A DNA stretch of 64,000 nt. Origin: Maribacter sp. Lineage in GTDB: Bacteria; Bacteroidota; Bacteroidia; Flavobacteriales; Flavobacteriaceae. The position numbers were made by a program, and so were the translations under genes. This document shows, in pieces, positions 47,758 to 57,483 of this stretch (the stretch's first letter is position 1; the number at the start of each line of letters is the position of its first letter). The notes beneath the pieces were generated by a model. It had not been told where the DNA came from. It saw only the letters and a program-made list of their open reading frames with translations, and searched no databases. The DNA is taken from assembly GCA_024643345.1 (NCBI GenBank), contig JAHENB010000001.1, positions 215,356-279,355 of the forward strand, read 5' to 3'.

Positions 47758-48282
47758 TTATGATTTTGATTTCTTCTTTTTTTGTTTCTTCTTTTCCTTT
47801 TTGGTTTTTTCAATACCGTTTTTCTGCAAGGCCACAAAAGCCTCATATTTTTCCAAGGGAAGTCCGGCTTTCAGTTCTTCATCCTGCATTACCGTGATTT
47901 TTTCCATTCCCTCCCTCATTTTGTCGGGGCTCAATTTTAAGATCTGCATTTCGATACGTTGCTGAACGTATTTTTTCAATACAGACGACAACACTGCCGA
48001 CTCGAAATCGTTCAGCTCCAACGCCTCCGTTATTGCGGGCATTTCACCATCCACAAGTTCTTCGGCTGTTTTAGGTTCTGGTGCCTCCTGGGTCTCTTGT
48101 GCCTGCGGGATGGCACTGCGTTGATTTCCGTATCCGTAACCATATCCACTGCCAGAACCATATCCATTACCATAACCACGATTGCCATAACCATACTGTG
48201 CACTTGCAATCGGCGCAGCGAACAGAAGAATGAACAAAAGCGGAAAAAAACGGTTGAAATTCAAGTTCAAATTATTTTTCAT
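47758..48282 (-). CDS. secreted Gly/Tyr-rich, Lys-tailed protein
   Basis: 174 residues from the ATG at 48282 (an ATG at 48297 would add five). Signal peptide ending IASAQ, then a low-complexity Gly/Tyr stretch (YGYGNRGYGNGYGSGSGYGY), a helical middle (about 75-145: ELVDGEMPAITEALELNDFESAV, MQDEELKAGL) somewhat like Spy or LTXXQ proteins, and a tail of many Lys (KKEKKKQKKKKSKS). Probably periplasmic. First gene of a unit with the receptor. No family recognised. Confidence 0.75.
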   Translation of the reverse strand: MKNNLNLNFNRFFPLLFILLFAAPIASAQYGYGNRGYGNGYGSGSGYGYGYGNQRSAIPQAQETQEAPEPKTAEELVDGEMPAITEALELNDFESAVLSSVLKKYVQQRIEMQILKLSPDKMREGMEKITVMQDEELKAGLPLEKYEAFVALQKNGIEKTKKEKKKQKKKKSKS

Positions 48283-48435
48283 ATCGTAAGACTTCAAAAT
48301 TAGACTAAGGTTTAAACGCGTCCGGTTAATTGTTTGTTAAATTAAAAAAAACAGTAAACAGAAAAAAAGCAGTTATAGGGTACATTTCAAATAGGCCAGC
48401 AAATATGGGGTCTAAAGGAAGTTCTCATGACCACC

Positions 48436-48804
48436 CTATATGTTTTTTTCCAGTCCTAAAATTTTCATAAATTCTCGAACCTTATCTTCGGATCGCCCTA
48501 AAACGGCGTAATTATCCTTAACAAGAATAGGTCGTTCTATCAATTTGGGGTTCTTAACCATAAGATTTAGAATCTCTTCACCCGACAACGAACGGTCTCT
48601 ATAATTTTCCTTCCATAAGGCCTCATTTTTACGGACCAGTTTTTCTGGGGTAATGCCCAAACAATCTATTAATTTACCCAATTCATCCTTAGTAGGGATA
48701 TCCTTTAAGTAATGGATCACTTGTATTTCTTCCTCTGATCGCTCTATGAGCTTTAAGGCATCCCTCGATTTTTGACATCGAGGATTATGGAATATTTGGA
48801 TCAT
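48436..48804 (-). CDS. ArsC/Spx-family reductase-like protein
   Basis: 122 residues. Thioredoxin-like ArsC fold with HNPRCQKSRDALK (Cys10, Ser13 at the CxxS position), and LIERPILV, the arsenate-anion-binding Arg in the RPI motif. Typical of glutaredoxin-coupled arsenate reductase homologues; in Bacteroidota such proteins often lack proven arsenate activity. No ars operon is near. Name by fold only. Confidence 0.85.
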   Translation of the reverse strand: MIQIFHNPRCQKSRDALKLIERSEEEIQVIHYLKDIPTKDELGKLIDCLGITPEKLVRKNEALWKENYRDRSLSGEEILNLMVKNPKLIERPILVKDNYAVLGRSEDKVREFMKILGLEKNI

Positions 48805-48999
48805 TTTATTGGGTTTGGATGTACTTTCTTTATTTTTTTTGGAGCTGTGTCTTTATTGTCAAAGAAACACTGAAATTTTCCTATCGCTTTCACTTTTTGA
48901 TCTGTTTAAGCGCAGTTTTGGGGATGCCATTTCATAAGTTTAAAGAAATGCCCAAAAGGAAAACAAAGTTATCCTTCTACATTAGAACTTATGGGACAA

Positions 49000-50101
49000 C
49001 TAGCTTTCTTCTTCTTTTTGGCCAGTCATCATTAAAAAGGCCTTTAAAAAGTTATTGATGTCCCCATCCATTACGGCTTCCACATTGCTCGTTTCTTCTC
49101 CAGTGCGGACATCCTTGATCAATTTATAGGGCTGCATGGTATAATTGCGTATTTGCGATCCCCATTCTATTTTCATCTTCGACGATTCAATTTCCTTGCG
49201 GGCTTCCATCTTCTTGCGAAGTTCAATTTCATATAATTGAGATTTCAGCATTTTTAGGGCCGTCGCCCGATTGTCGTGTTGGCTTCTTGAATCGGAACAT
49301 GAAATTTGGATTCCTGAAGGTTTGTGGTGCAATTGCACTTTGGTTTCCACTTTGTTTACATTTTGGCCTCCAGCTCCGCTTGAACGGGCAGTGGTAATCT
49401 CTATGTCGGCCGGGTTGACCTCAATTTCTATCCTGTCATCCACTAACGGATAAACATAGACCGAGGCAAATGAAGTATGTCGCTTGGCATTACTGTCGAA
49501 AGGGGAAATGCGAACCAAACGATGTACCCCGTTCTCGCCTTTTAACCATCCAAAAGCATAGTCGCCATCGATTTCCAGGGTTACGGTCTTAATACCGGCA
49601 ACATCTCCTTCCTGATAGTTGAGCTCTTTAACCGAAAAACCATTTTTCTCGCTCCACATGATGTACATACGCATCAACATTGAGGCCCAATCACAGCTTT
49701 CCGTACCGCCTGCACCCGCAGTAATTTGAATGACTGCCGAGAGTTCATCCCCTTCCTCCGATAGCATGTTTTGGAATTCGAGATTTTCGATCGCCTTTTC
49801 TGCACGATCATATTGGGCCATAACCTCGTCATCGGAAACTTCACCTTCTTTGCTGAATTCCATCAAAACCTCAAGGTCGGCCACTAAAATGTTTGCTTCC
49901 TCGTATTGGTCTACCCATTTTTTTTTCGATTGGATAAAACGCATCTGCTCCTGTGCCTCTTGTGGATTGTCCCAAAATCCCGGATCCAGCGTTTTTTCCT
50001 GCTCGTTTTCTATTTCGATCAACTTGGCATCTATGTCAAAGATACCTCCTTAACGCACCAAGACGCTCAATAAGACCCTTAGATCGATCTATTGTCACCA
50101 T
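49000..50101 (-). CDS. prfB: peptide chain release factor 2, programmed +1 frameshift
   Basis: Two segments, complement(join(49000..50037,50039..50101)). The upstream one has ATG at 50101 and runs 21 codons, [21 protein letters not shown], to an in-frame TGA at 50036-50038. The slippery site AGG AGG TAT CTT TGA C matches the classical prfB site: an internal Shine-Dalgarno, CTT, then a stop. Skipping base 50038 gives 366 residues. RF2 marks: SPFDSNAKR (codon recognition) and [13 protein letters not shown] (GGQ). It terminates at UAA and UGA; low RF2 allows the shift, so it regulates itself. Confidence 0.95.
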
Positions 50102-50168
50102 AACCTAATCTTTAATTTGGCGTAAAAATAGCATTCTTTTATAGTTTTAAAGAGGCTTTCGATAAAGT

Positions 50169-51026
50169 TTATTGCTGTAGCTGGCCCAAAACCTGAACAG
50201 TATGTCGGGTTTCGTTGCTGCCCTTGGAAAACACCACACCTTTAAGTGGGGCGCAATCCTTGTAGTCTTTGCCATGACTCACCTTAATATGATTGGTTCC
50301 GGCAAGGATATCATTGGTCGGATCAAAGCCTAGCCATCCCACAAAAGGAACGAATGCCTCGACCCAGGCATGCATCTGCGAATCTCCGAAATAGCCATTG
50401 CCCTGATGCAAAAAGCCGGAAACATATCTTGCAGGAATCCCATTAAGTCTTGCGATGGCGCAAAATAGATGCGCAAAATCCTGACAAACCCCATGTCGCT
50501 TTTCTATAATTTCATTGACCGTGGTGTTCACATCGGTTACCCCGGTTTTAAAATAGATCTTTAAATAAGTCCAATGGTTCAATTCCTGAAGATTTTCAAA
50601 AATTGTAATGCGCGAATCGAAGCGAAATATTTCTTGATATTTACTTGGCATAGCGGTATAGGGCGTAGGGGATAGAAATGATTCAAAATCTACCTTAAAG
50701 TCCAGTTCCTCTATTTTCCTAAATGCCTCTGCAGTATTTGAATGGGATTTAAAATCGTATGGATTCACCTCCTTTTTAATCAATTTGAAGGAAGCCTCAA
50801 AAGAGATTTCCTTGAATTGTTGTTTAGGGTGTATCCTAATGGTCGGAAAACCGTAACCATTGATTGAAAATTGATTGACAGCGTTGATCGAATTGCTGAA
50901 TTCAACACTAACAAATTTCTGTGTGGCATTGGTCTCCGGGATAATCAAAAACTGCCAATCGGCCTTATGGACCCAATGTTCATAGCTGTTTTCGGCGGTA
51001 TAGTGAATTGAATATGCTAACGACAT
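50169..51026 (-). CDS. transglutaminase-like cysteine protease-fold protein
   Basis: 285 residues. N-terminal beta domain (1-130), then the transglutaminase-like core: Cys181 in GVCQDFAHLF, His219 in DSQMHAWVEAFV, Asp235 in GFDPTND, so the triad is complete. No signal peptide. Third gene of a minus-strand unit after the ATP-grasp and alpha-E genes (30 bases from the latter). The trio is conserved in many bacteria and is proposed to make or trim peptides; the target is unknown. Confidence 0.9.
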   Translation of the reverse strand: MSLAYSIHYTAENSYEHWVHKADWQFLIIPETNATQKFVSVEFSNSINAVNQFSINGYGFPTIRIHPKQQFKEISFEASFKLIKKEVNPYDFKSHSNTAEAFRKIEELDFKVDFESFLSPTPYTAMPSKYQEIFRFDSRITIFENLQELNHWTYLKIYFKTGVTDVNTTVNEIIEKRHGVCQDFAHLFCAIARLNGIPARYVSGFLHQGNGYFGDSQMHAWVEAFVPFVGWLGFDPTNDILAGTNHIKVSHGKDYKDCAPLKGVVFSKGSNETRHTVQVLGQLQQ

Positions 51027-51056
51027 AATATGCTAAGATACGCTATTGCCTTAACG

Positions 51057-52004
51057 CTAATAGTCGAAAAACTCCTTTTCCATTTTTCGACTGATCTCGG
51101 ACAGCCTATTGAGGATGTCGTCTATGAAATTTTGGATATCCCCTTCTATTTCTTCGATAAACTTGTATTGGTATTCTGCCCTTACCTTACCTACCAAAAA
51201 AGCAGTTGAATGCTTATTATATCGTTTGTTTGGGTCCAAAACCTGAATATGGTCATATACCTGGTTTAAACTGTTCATGATCGATCTTGGACAGTTGGGA
51301 TTGAGGATCAAAAATTCCAAGGTTGAAATACTGGTGGGTTTCTTTTTATAATACCTGCGCATCATGTCATAGGATTCAGCGCATTTCAAAAGGGTGGTCC
51401 ATTCAAAGCTATTCCCAAATTTGTCACCATAACTCCCCTGTGCATTCAAGGCATCATGGTATTTCGCATTGATCATCCTGATCACTTGGGTGGCCCTTTC
51501 CATATTAATGCCCATCATGATGATGGCATAAATTTCGTCGTGCAATAAGGTACCTCTGATTTTGCCCCTTAGTATGGACGACATTTCGGTAACGTTCACG
51601 GTAAAATCGTGCAAACCATTTTTAACAAACACTTCGGTAGGGTAATTCAATACAAAATGGTAAAATTTGTTGATCGATTCATAAAGTTCGGTAGAGATCA
51701 GGTCCCTGGCACTATTTGCATTTTCCCGGGCATATTTGACATTGTTGATGATGGAGAAAGGAAATTGGGGATCCAAGCCAATTTTATATAGCACCGATTC
51801 TTCGAGGAGAACTTCTGAAGGATCTTTAACAGGGTCACCGACCATAAACAACATTGACTGTAAGACGAACTGCCTTGATTGCGATAGCTCATTGGGAGCG
51901 TCCAAGGACGAAAAATAATTGACGTTCAAGTATCGGGCGGTATGTTCTGAGCGTTCTATATAACGGCCCATCCAAAAAAGGTTGTTGGCTACTCTTGCAA
52001 GCAT
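51057..52004 (-). CDS. alpha-E domain protein
   Basis: 315 residues, nearly all helical. Starts MLARVANNLFWMGRYIERSEHTARYLNV, the typical alpha-E opening. The domain's function is not known; it nearly always accompanies a circularly permuted ATP-grasp enzyme and a transglutaminase, as here. Seven bases separate it from the upstream ATP-grasp gene, so they are one unit. Confidence 0.92.
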   Translation of the reverse strand: MLARVANNLFWMGRYIERSEHTARYLNVNYFSSLDAPNELSQSRQFVLQSMLFMVGDPVKDPSEVLLEESVLYKIGLDPQFPFSIINNVKYARENANSARDLISTELYESINKFYHFVLNYPTEVFVKNGLHDFTVNVTEMSSILRGKIRGTLLHDEIYAIIMMGINMERATQVIRMINAKYHDALNAQGSYGDKFGNSFEWTTLLKCAESYDMMRRYYKKKPTSISTLEFLILNPNCPRSIMNSLNQVYDHIQVLDPNKRYNKHSTAFLVGKVRAEYQYKFIEEIEGDIQNFIDDILNRLSEISRKMEKEFFDY

Positions 52005-52011
52005 AGATCGG

Positions 52012-53475
52012 TTATTTTTTTAACACCCAAGTGTCTTTTGACCCGCCCCCTTGGGACGAATTTACGATTAGATTTCCTTTTTGTAGCGCCACTCTGGTAA
52101 GCCCTCCTTTGAGCACGAACTCTCGGTCTTTCCCCAAAACGGTAAAGGTCCTTAAGTCAACATGCCGTTGCTCGAAAGACTCGGTATCCTCAATATAAGT
52201 AGGGTGTACCGATAGCGACATAATAGGCTGGGCAACATACTTTCTGGGATGATCTTTTATCTGTGCCTTCACCGTCTCAATTTCTTGCTTAGTCAGCCTG
52301 TTACCGATGGAGATGCCATAACCGCCCGCTTCATCAACGGGCTTGACGACCAATTCGTGCACATGGTCTAAAACATATTTTAATTCGTCGGGCCTGCTGC
52401 AGTGGTAGGTGTGCACATTGTTCAGTATAGGTTCCTCGTCTAAGTAGTACTTGATGATCTGGGGCATATACGTATAAACCGCTTTGTCATCTGCAACCCC
52501 TGTTCCGGGTGCATTGGCCAAGGTCACGTTTCCTTTTTTGTACGCGGCGAACAGGCCGGGTACGCCCAAACTTGAATCGGGTTTGAATTCCAACGGATCG
52601 ATGAACAGGTCATCAATACGTCTGTAGATTACATCCACCTTTTCCGCCCCTTTGATGGTCTTCATATATACGAAGTCATTTTCAACAAAAAGATCTCGGC
52701 CCTCGACCAATTCCACGCCCATGGTTTTGGCCAGATAGGAGTGCTCATAAAAGGCCGAATTGAACATTCCCGGGGTAATCACCACGCAATTGGGCACATC
52801 AACACCTTTGGGCTTCACCGTTTCGAGGAGGTCCAAAAGATTTTCGGCATAGTTGGTGACCGTATAGGTTTGGTAGTGGTTGAAGACGCCGAAAAGCGCT
52901 CTTTTTAAAGCGGTACGGTTACAAATGACATAACTTACCCCTGACGGACAGCGTATATTGTCTTCCAACACATAATATTTGCCGTCCTTGTGTTTAATGA
53001 CATCGGTGCCCGAAATGTGGTTGTAAATACCCCCGGGAGGGTCGATTCCGATCATCTGATGCAGATAATTGGCCGAGGAATTGATCAACTCCATCGGAAC
53101 GATTCCTTGACGGATAATTCTTTTATCATGATAAATATCCCAAAGGAATAGATTAAGGGCCTTGCTTCGCTGGATAGCCCCCCGTTCTATTATGTCCCAT
53201 TCCTCTGAATCGATGATTCTTGGAAAAAGATCGAATGGAAAAATCTTTTCCTGGTTCTCTTTTCCACCATACACCTGAAAAGTTATACCTTGGTTAAAAA
53301 AGGAAGATTTGGCCTTCTCGTTCAGTTTTACATAGTCCTTTATGGAATGTGCCCCGTATAAATCAAAAAGTTTCTGGTAAACCGCTTTAACATCTCCTTT
53401 TTTGTCAAAAATTTCGTCAAATAACGAGGGGTTCCTTAGGTATGACGAAAATATCTGGTTTTCCAATTTTTGCAT
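52012..53475 (-). CDS. circularly permuted ATP-grasp type 2 protein
   Basis: 487 residues from Met15 of the frame (53475); ATG at 53517 would add 14 residues. The permuted ATP-grasp fold carries GIDPPGGIYNHISGTD, VLEDNIRCPSGVSYV, LVEGRDLFVEND and VVKPVDEAGGYGISIG (ATP-binding Lys and Gly-rich loop). It is expected to join an amine to a carboxylate using ATP; substrate unknown. First gene of the ATP-grasp / alpha-E / transglutaminase unit. Confidence 0.9.
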   Translation of the reverse strand: MQKLENQIFSSYLRNPSLFDEIFDKKGDVKAVYQKLFDLYGAHSIKDYVKLNEKAKSSFFNQGITFQVYGGKENQEKIFPFDLFPRIIDSEEWDIIERGAIQRSKALNLFLWDIYHDKRIIRQGIVPMELINSSANYLHQMIGIDPPGGIYNHISGTDVIKHKDGKYYVLEDNIRCPSGVSYVICNRTALKRALFGVFNHYQTYTVTNYAENLLDLLETVKPKGVDVPNCVVITPGMFNSAFYEHSYLAKTMGVELVEGRDLFVENDFVYMKTIKGAEKVDVIYRRIDDLFIDPLEFKPDSSLGVPGLFAAYKKGNVTLANAPGTGVADDKAVYTYMPQIIKYYLDEEPILNNVHTYHCSRPDELKYVLDHVHELVVKPVDEAGGYGISIGNRLTKQEIETVKAQIKDHPRKYVAQPIMSLSVHPTYIEDTESFEQRHVDLRTFTVLGKDREFVLKGGLTRVALQKGNLIVNSSQGGGSKDTWVLKK

Positions 53476-53671
53476 GCCCTTTTCTTTAAGGGAAAAGATA
53501 ATCGATTTTAGCAGCATTTATGCTGGAAATTCCTCAAAAAAAAAGAGCGTAATTACAAAATCCTTAATAATTCAATGCATTTCCTGCCAATTCAGTTTTT
53601 CCTTTGAAAAATGGAATAGAGATTTCAGATTGTGCATTTTTGTCTAAATTTAGCACCTATTAAAAATCCAT

Positions 53672-56071
53672 ATGAAAAAGACCCAACTGTTGTTCCTTTC
53701 GTTGTTCATGATGCAAATAATCAATAGCCAGTTTGCCGAAAAAAGCAAAGACTATAAGAAGTTCGAGGGCTTGTTCAATTATTATTACGACGCCAAGACC
53801 GACAAAATATTTATGGAAGTGCCACAGCTCGAAAAGGAATTTCTATATGTTTATTCTTTAAGCAGCGGTATTGGGAGCAATGATTTAGGTTTAGACAGAG
53901 GACAACTTGGAAATGAGCAAGTTGTGTTTTTTAAAAGAGCAGGAAATAAGGTGCTGTTGGTGCAGCCCAATCTTAAATTTAGGGCCTTGACGGAAAATGA
54001 ATTGGAAAAAAAATCAGTAGAACAGGCCTTTGCCAAATCGGTACTTTTCGGCTTTAAGATCGAGGATGAAAGCAACGGTAAATTGGTGATTGACCTTACC
54101 GATTTTTTAATGCAGGATGTACACGGCGTAATACAGCGATTAAAAACGGCCGAACAGGGAACCTATAGCTTAGACAAGGATAGAAGCGCCATGGCGATGG
54201 AACGTACCAAAGCATTTCCCAAGAACATTGAGTTCGACGTTACCCTGACTTTCAAAGGGGAAGCCAAGGGCAGCTATATTCGATCTGTGACCCCAAATCC
54301 CGATTTGTTAACGGTGGCCCAGCACCATTCTTTTATTGAACTTCCCGATGATGGTTATCAAAAAAGAGATTTCGATCCCAGGAGCGGTTCCAATCCTTTC
54401 TCCTATTACGACTATTCCACCCCAGTTCAGGAACCTATTTTGAAACAATTCGTTACCCGACACCGTTTGCAAAAAAAAGACCCTACTGCCGCGGTAAGCG
54501 AGGCGGTAAAACCCATCATATATTATTTGGACAACGGTACCCCGGAGCCGGTAAGATCTGCACTTCTCGAGGGTGGCAAATGGTGGAACCAGGCTTTTGA
54601 AGCCATAGGGTACAAAGATGCATTTCAATTAAAAATGTTGCCCGATGATGCCGATCCACTCGATGTGCGTTATAATGTGATCCAGTGGGTGCATCGATCG
54701 ACTAGGGGCTGGAGTTATGGCAGCAGTATTACCGATCCGAGAACAGGGGAAATCATGAAGGGCCATGTAAGCCTGGGAAGTTTGCGCATTCGACAAGACT
54801 TTTTGATAGCGCAGGCACTCATGGATAGGCCGTTCGCAGACCGCGATGATAACTATGAAGTCATGCTTTCCATGGCTTTGGCCCGAATAAGACAACTCTC
54901 GGCGCATGAAATAGGCCATACCTTGGGGTTTGCACATAATTACGCGGCAAGCACCAACAATAGGGCGTCGGTAATGGATTATCCGCATCCGCAATTTCAT
55001 TTGGTCGATGGTAAAATTGATTTTTCCGATGCGTATGCGACTGGCATAGGGGCTTGGGACAAGGTAACCGTGGCATATTCTTACGCAGATTTTCCGGAAG
55101 GAACCGGAGAAAAGCAGGCCCTAAACAACATTCTGGAGGAGTCCAGCAAAGCCGGACTTCGTTACATAACGGACCAGGATGCCCGACCTATGGGCGGCGC
55201 CCACGTTTACGCTCATTTATGGGACAATGGGAAGAACGTGAGCAACGAGTTGGATGAAGTGTTGAAAATCCGTGAAGTGGCCATCAATAATTTTTCGATA
55301 GACAACATTCGAAAAAATGAGGCCAATGCGGTGCTGGAGGATGTTTTTGCGCCGCTCTACTTTTTTCATCGCTATCAAACCGAAGCCGTAGCCAAGGTGG
55401 TGGGAGGATTGGATTACAACTATGCCGTCAAGGGCGATGGCCAGTTTACGGTTAAAACCGTGGATAAAAATATACAAAAGCAGGCTTTGAGCAGCATTTT
55501 AAAAACATTGGATGCCTCCCAAATAGCCATTCCCAAGGAAAAGCTTGGCTTGTTCCCCCCGCGTGCCATCGGATATAACCGCACACGGGAATCGTTAAAG
55601 GGCAGAACAGGGGTATCCTTCGATGCTCTGGCAGCAGCGGAAACGGCAGCAGATATGACCCTGGAGCTGTTGCTGCATCCGGAGCGGGCCTCAAGGCTCA
55701 TCCAACAGAAAGCCTTGGATAATGGCAATATAGGATTGGAGGAAGTTTTAGAGGCGGTGATCTCAAATACCCTTGACAAAAAACACAAGGACACTTATTT
55801 GAACGAGGTGCAACAAAACATTAATTTCCGGGTGCTCTATCATTTGATGAACTTGGCAGCCAATGAAAAGGTACATCCGCAGGTAAATGCCATAGCCAAT
55901 ATGAAGATAAGATCGCTAAGTGCCAAATATTCAACTTCGTTAGACAACACCAATGCAATGGAAATGATGCGGCGCATAGATGATTTTTATAAGCATCCCG
56001 ATCAATTTAAGGTGATTCCAACCCCTACCATCCCGGATGGTTCCCCCATAGGTATGGATTGCGCAGATTAA
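53672..56071 (+). CDS. secreted zinc metalloprotease, DUF5117/DUF5118 type
   Basis: 799 residues with a signal peptide (1-20). After two N-terminal domains the metzincin motif HEIGHTLGFAH (His412, Glu413, His416, His422) and Met-turn SVMDYPHP are complete. Long Bacteroidota proteins with this layout are periplasmic or surface zinc proteases; substrates are unknown. Alone on the plus strand, 154 bases from the divergent ATP-grasp unit. Confidence 0.92.
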   Translation: MKKTQLLFLSLFMMQIINSQFAEKSKDYKKFEGLFNYYYDAKTDKIFMEVPQLEKEFLYVYSLSSGIGSNDLGLDRGQLGNEQVVFFKRAGNKVLLVQPNLKFRALTENELEKKSVEQAFAKSVLFGFKIEDESNGKLVIDLTDFLMQDVHGVIQRLKTAEQGTYSLDKDRSAMAMERTKAFPKNIEFDVTLTFKGEAKGSYIRSVTPNPDLLTVAQHHSFIELPDDGYQKRDFDPRSGSNPFSYYDYSTPVQEPILKQFVTRHRLQKKDPTAAVSEAVKPIIYYLDNGTPEPVRSALLEGGKWWNQAFEAIGYKDAFQLKMLPDDADPLDVRYNVIQWVHRSTRGWSYGSSITDPRTGEIMKGHVSLGSLRIRQDFLIAQALMDRPFADRDDNYEVMLSMALARIRQLSAHEIGHTLGFAHNYAASTNNRASVMDYPHPQFHLVDGKIDFSDAYATGIGAWDKVTVAYSYADFPEGTGEKQALNNILEESSKAGLRYITDQDARPMGGAHVYAHLWDNGKNVSNELDEVLKIREVAINNFSIDNIRKNEANAVLEDVFAPLYFFHRYQTEAVAKVVGGLDYNYAVKGDGQFTVKTVDKNIQKQALSSILKTLDASQIAIPKEKLGLFPPRAIGYNRTRESLKGRTGVSFDALAAAETAADMTLELLLHPERASRLIQQKALDNGNIGLEEVLEAVISNTLDKKHKDTYLNEVQQNINFRVLYHLMNLAANEKVHPQVNAIANMKIRSLSAKYSTSLDNTNAMEMMRRIDDFYKHPDQFKVIPTPTIPDGSPIGMDCAD

Positions 56072-56139
56072 TGGGTTGATTTAATATTTTAAGTTTTGCC
56101 AATACCAACATTGAACACTTTTAACAAATCAGCGACATC

Positions 56140-57162
56140 TTGAAAATAAACCTAATTAGTGATACGGTCACCCAGCCAACAAAGGGTATGCTCAATGCGA
56201 TGATGACGGCCAAGGTGGGCGACGACGTTTTTAAGGCAGATCCCAGCGTGAACGCATTGGAGGATAAGGTCGCCGCATTATTCGGTATGCAGGCAGCCCT
56301 GTTCTTTCCTTCGGGTACCATGACCAACCAAACCGCGATTAAACTGCACACCCAGCCGGGCGATCAACTCATCTGTGATAAATACGCCCACGTATACAAT
56401 TATGAGGGGGGCGGGGTCAGTTTCAATAGTGGCGTTTCCTGCAAATTGGTCGATGGATTCCGTGGCATGATGACCGCACAACAGGTTGAAGCTGCCATCA
56501 ATCCGCCCGATTTTTACCATAGTCCCTTAACCAGCTTGGTTTGTATTGAGAACACGACCAATAAGGGCGGTGGCGCCTGCTGGGATTTAGAGGAATTAAA
56601 ACGGATCCGCGCGGTTTGCAAAAAGCATGGGTTGGCCTATCATCTTGATGGCGCCCGTTTATGGAATGCTATGGTGGCAAAAAAGGAATCTCCAAAAATC
56701 TATGGCGAAATGTTTGACAGCATCAGCGTTTGTCTCAGCAAAGGTTTGGGATGCCCCGTGGGGTCTGTCCTGGTGGGCAGCGAACCCATTATCAACCGTG
56801 CCTTGCGAATAAGAAAAGTATTGGGAGGGGGCATGCGCCAGGCTGGATTTATGGCCGCGGCCGGAATTTATGCTTTGGACCATCAATACAACAGATTGGC
56901 TGAAGATCACCAAAGGGCCAGGGAAATTGGCGAAGTGTTGCAAGGTTTGAGCTATATCAGAAAGGTGGAACCGATTGAAACGAATATCATCATTTTTGAA
57001 CTCGATGAAGATTCCATGCCATCACAAGTTTTTTTGGAAAAATTACAGCAGAAAGATGTGCAGATCATTGGAATGGGACAAGGGAAGTTGCGCATTGTTA
57101 CCCACTTGGATTATACCGATAGCCACCATAATACTTTTCTGAAAATCCTTAAAAAACTATAA
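56140..57162 (+). CDS. threonine aldolase-type PLP enzyme (GntG-like)
   Basis: 340 residues. PLP Lys201 in SVCLSKGLGCPVG; DTVTQPTKGM at the start and HLDGARLWNA carry the usual fold-type-I contacts. It cleaves beta-hydroxy amino acids such as L-threonine to glycine and an aldehyde. Starts with TTG; no ATG fits. Convergent with yegP and overlapping its stop region by six bases. Confidence 0.9.
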   Translation: MKINLISDTVTQPTKGMLNAMMTAKVGDDVFKADPSVNALEDKVAALFGMQAALFFPSGTMTNQTAIKLHTQPGDQLICDKYAHVYNYEGGGVSFNSGVSCKLVDGFRGMMTAQQVEAAINPPDFYHSPLTSLVCIENTTNKGGGACWDLEELKRIRAVCKKHGLAYHLDGARLWNAMVAKKESPKIYGEMFDSISVCLSKGLGCPVGSVLVGSEPIINRALRIRKVLGGGMRQAGFMAAAGIYALDHQYNRLAEDHQRAREIGEVLQGLSYIRKVEPIETNIIIFELDEDSMPSQVFLEKLQQKDVQIIGMGQGKLRIVTHLDYTDSHHNTFLKILKKL

Positions 57163-57483
57163 GTTGCCAATCGAATTGGAAATTGAGACTATCCTATTTT
57201 TGACCATTTGGATACCGTTTTCCATACCGGCCTCAGAGGCAAATAAGGTACTTTGCCCTATGATATGTCCTTTCGAATTTTTAAGGTTAAAGAGAAATTT
57301 GCCCTCATAATCTGTTTTGCGCTCGAAAACAGCGCTTTTGTGTATCAGCGGCAATAATTCCGCAACGGTTTTTGTTGCTTCTTCTTTGTTTTGGAAGGGC
57401 ACACTACGAAGAATTGTGCCGCCATTTGCATTTTTCAGTCTAAAGCGATATCGGTCATCAGCCTCTTTCCTAATTTCAATCAT
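57157..57483 (-). CDS. YegP/DUF1508 family protein
   Basis: 108 residues from ATG 57483 (an upstream ATG at 57516 lacks support). Two tandem DUF1508 repeats, each with FRLKNANGGTI- or FNLKNSKGHII-type strands and an Arg/Asn end (about 10-57 and 58-105). The function is unknown; a stress role is only suspected from relatives. Ends inside the threonine aldolase gene by six bases. Confidence 0.85.
   Translation of the reverse strand: MIEIRKEADDRYRFRLKNANGGTILRSVPFQNKEEATKTVAELLPLIHKSAVFERKTDYEGKFLFNLKNSKGHIIGQSTLFASEAGMENGIQMVKNRIVSISNSIGNL

Noticed and set aside
47757-47846. Lys/Arg-rich N-terminal extension of the receptor frame
   Set aside because: It is the other-frame reading of the Lys-tail codons of the upstream gene; the signal peptide starts at 47756.
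48819-49058. Plus-strand 79-codon frame overlapping the prfB end
   Set aside because: It overlaps the 3' end of prfB on the other strand, has an unlikely composition and no promoter; treated as chance.
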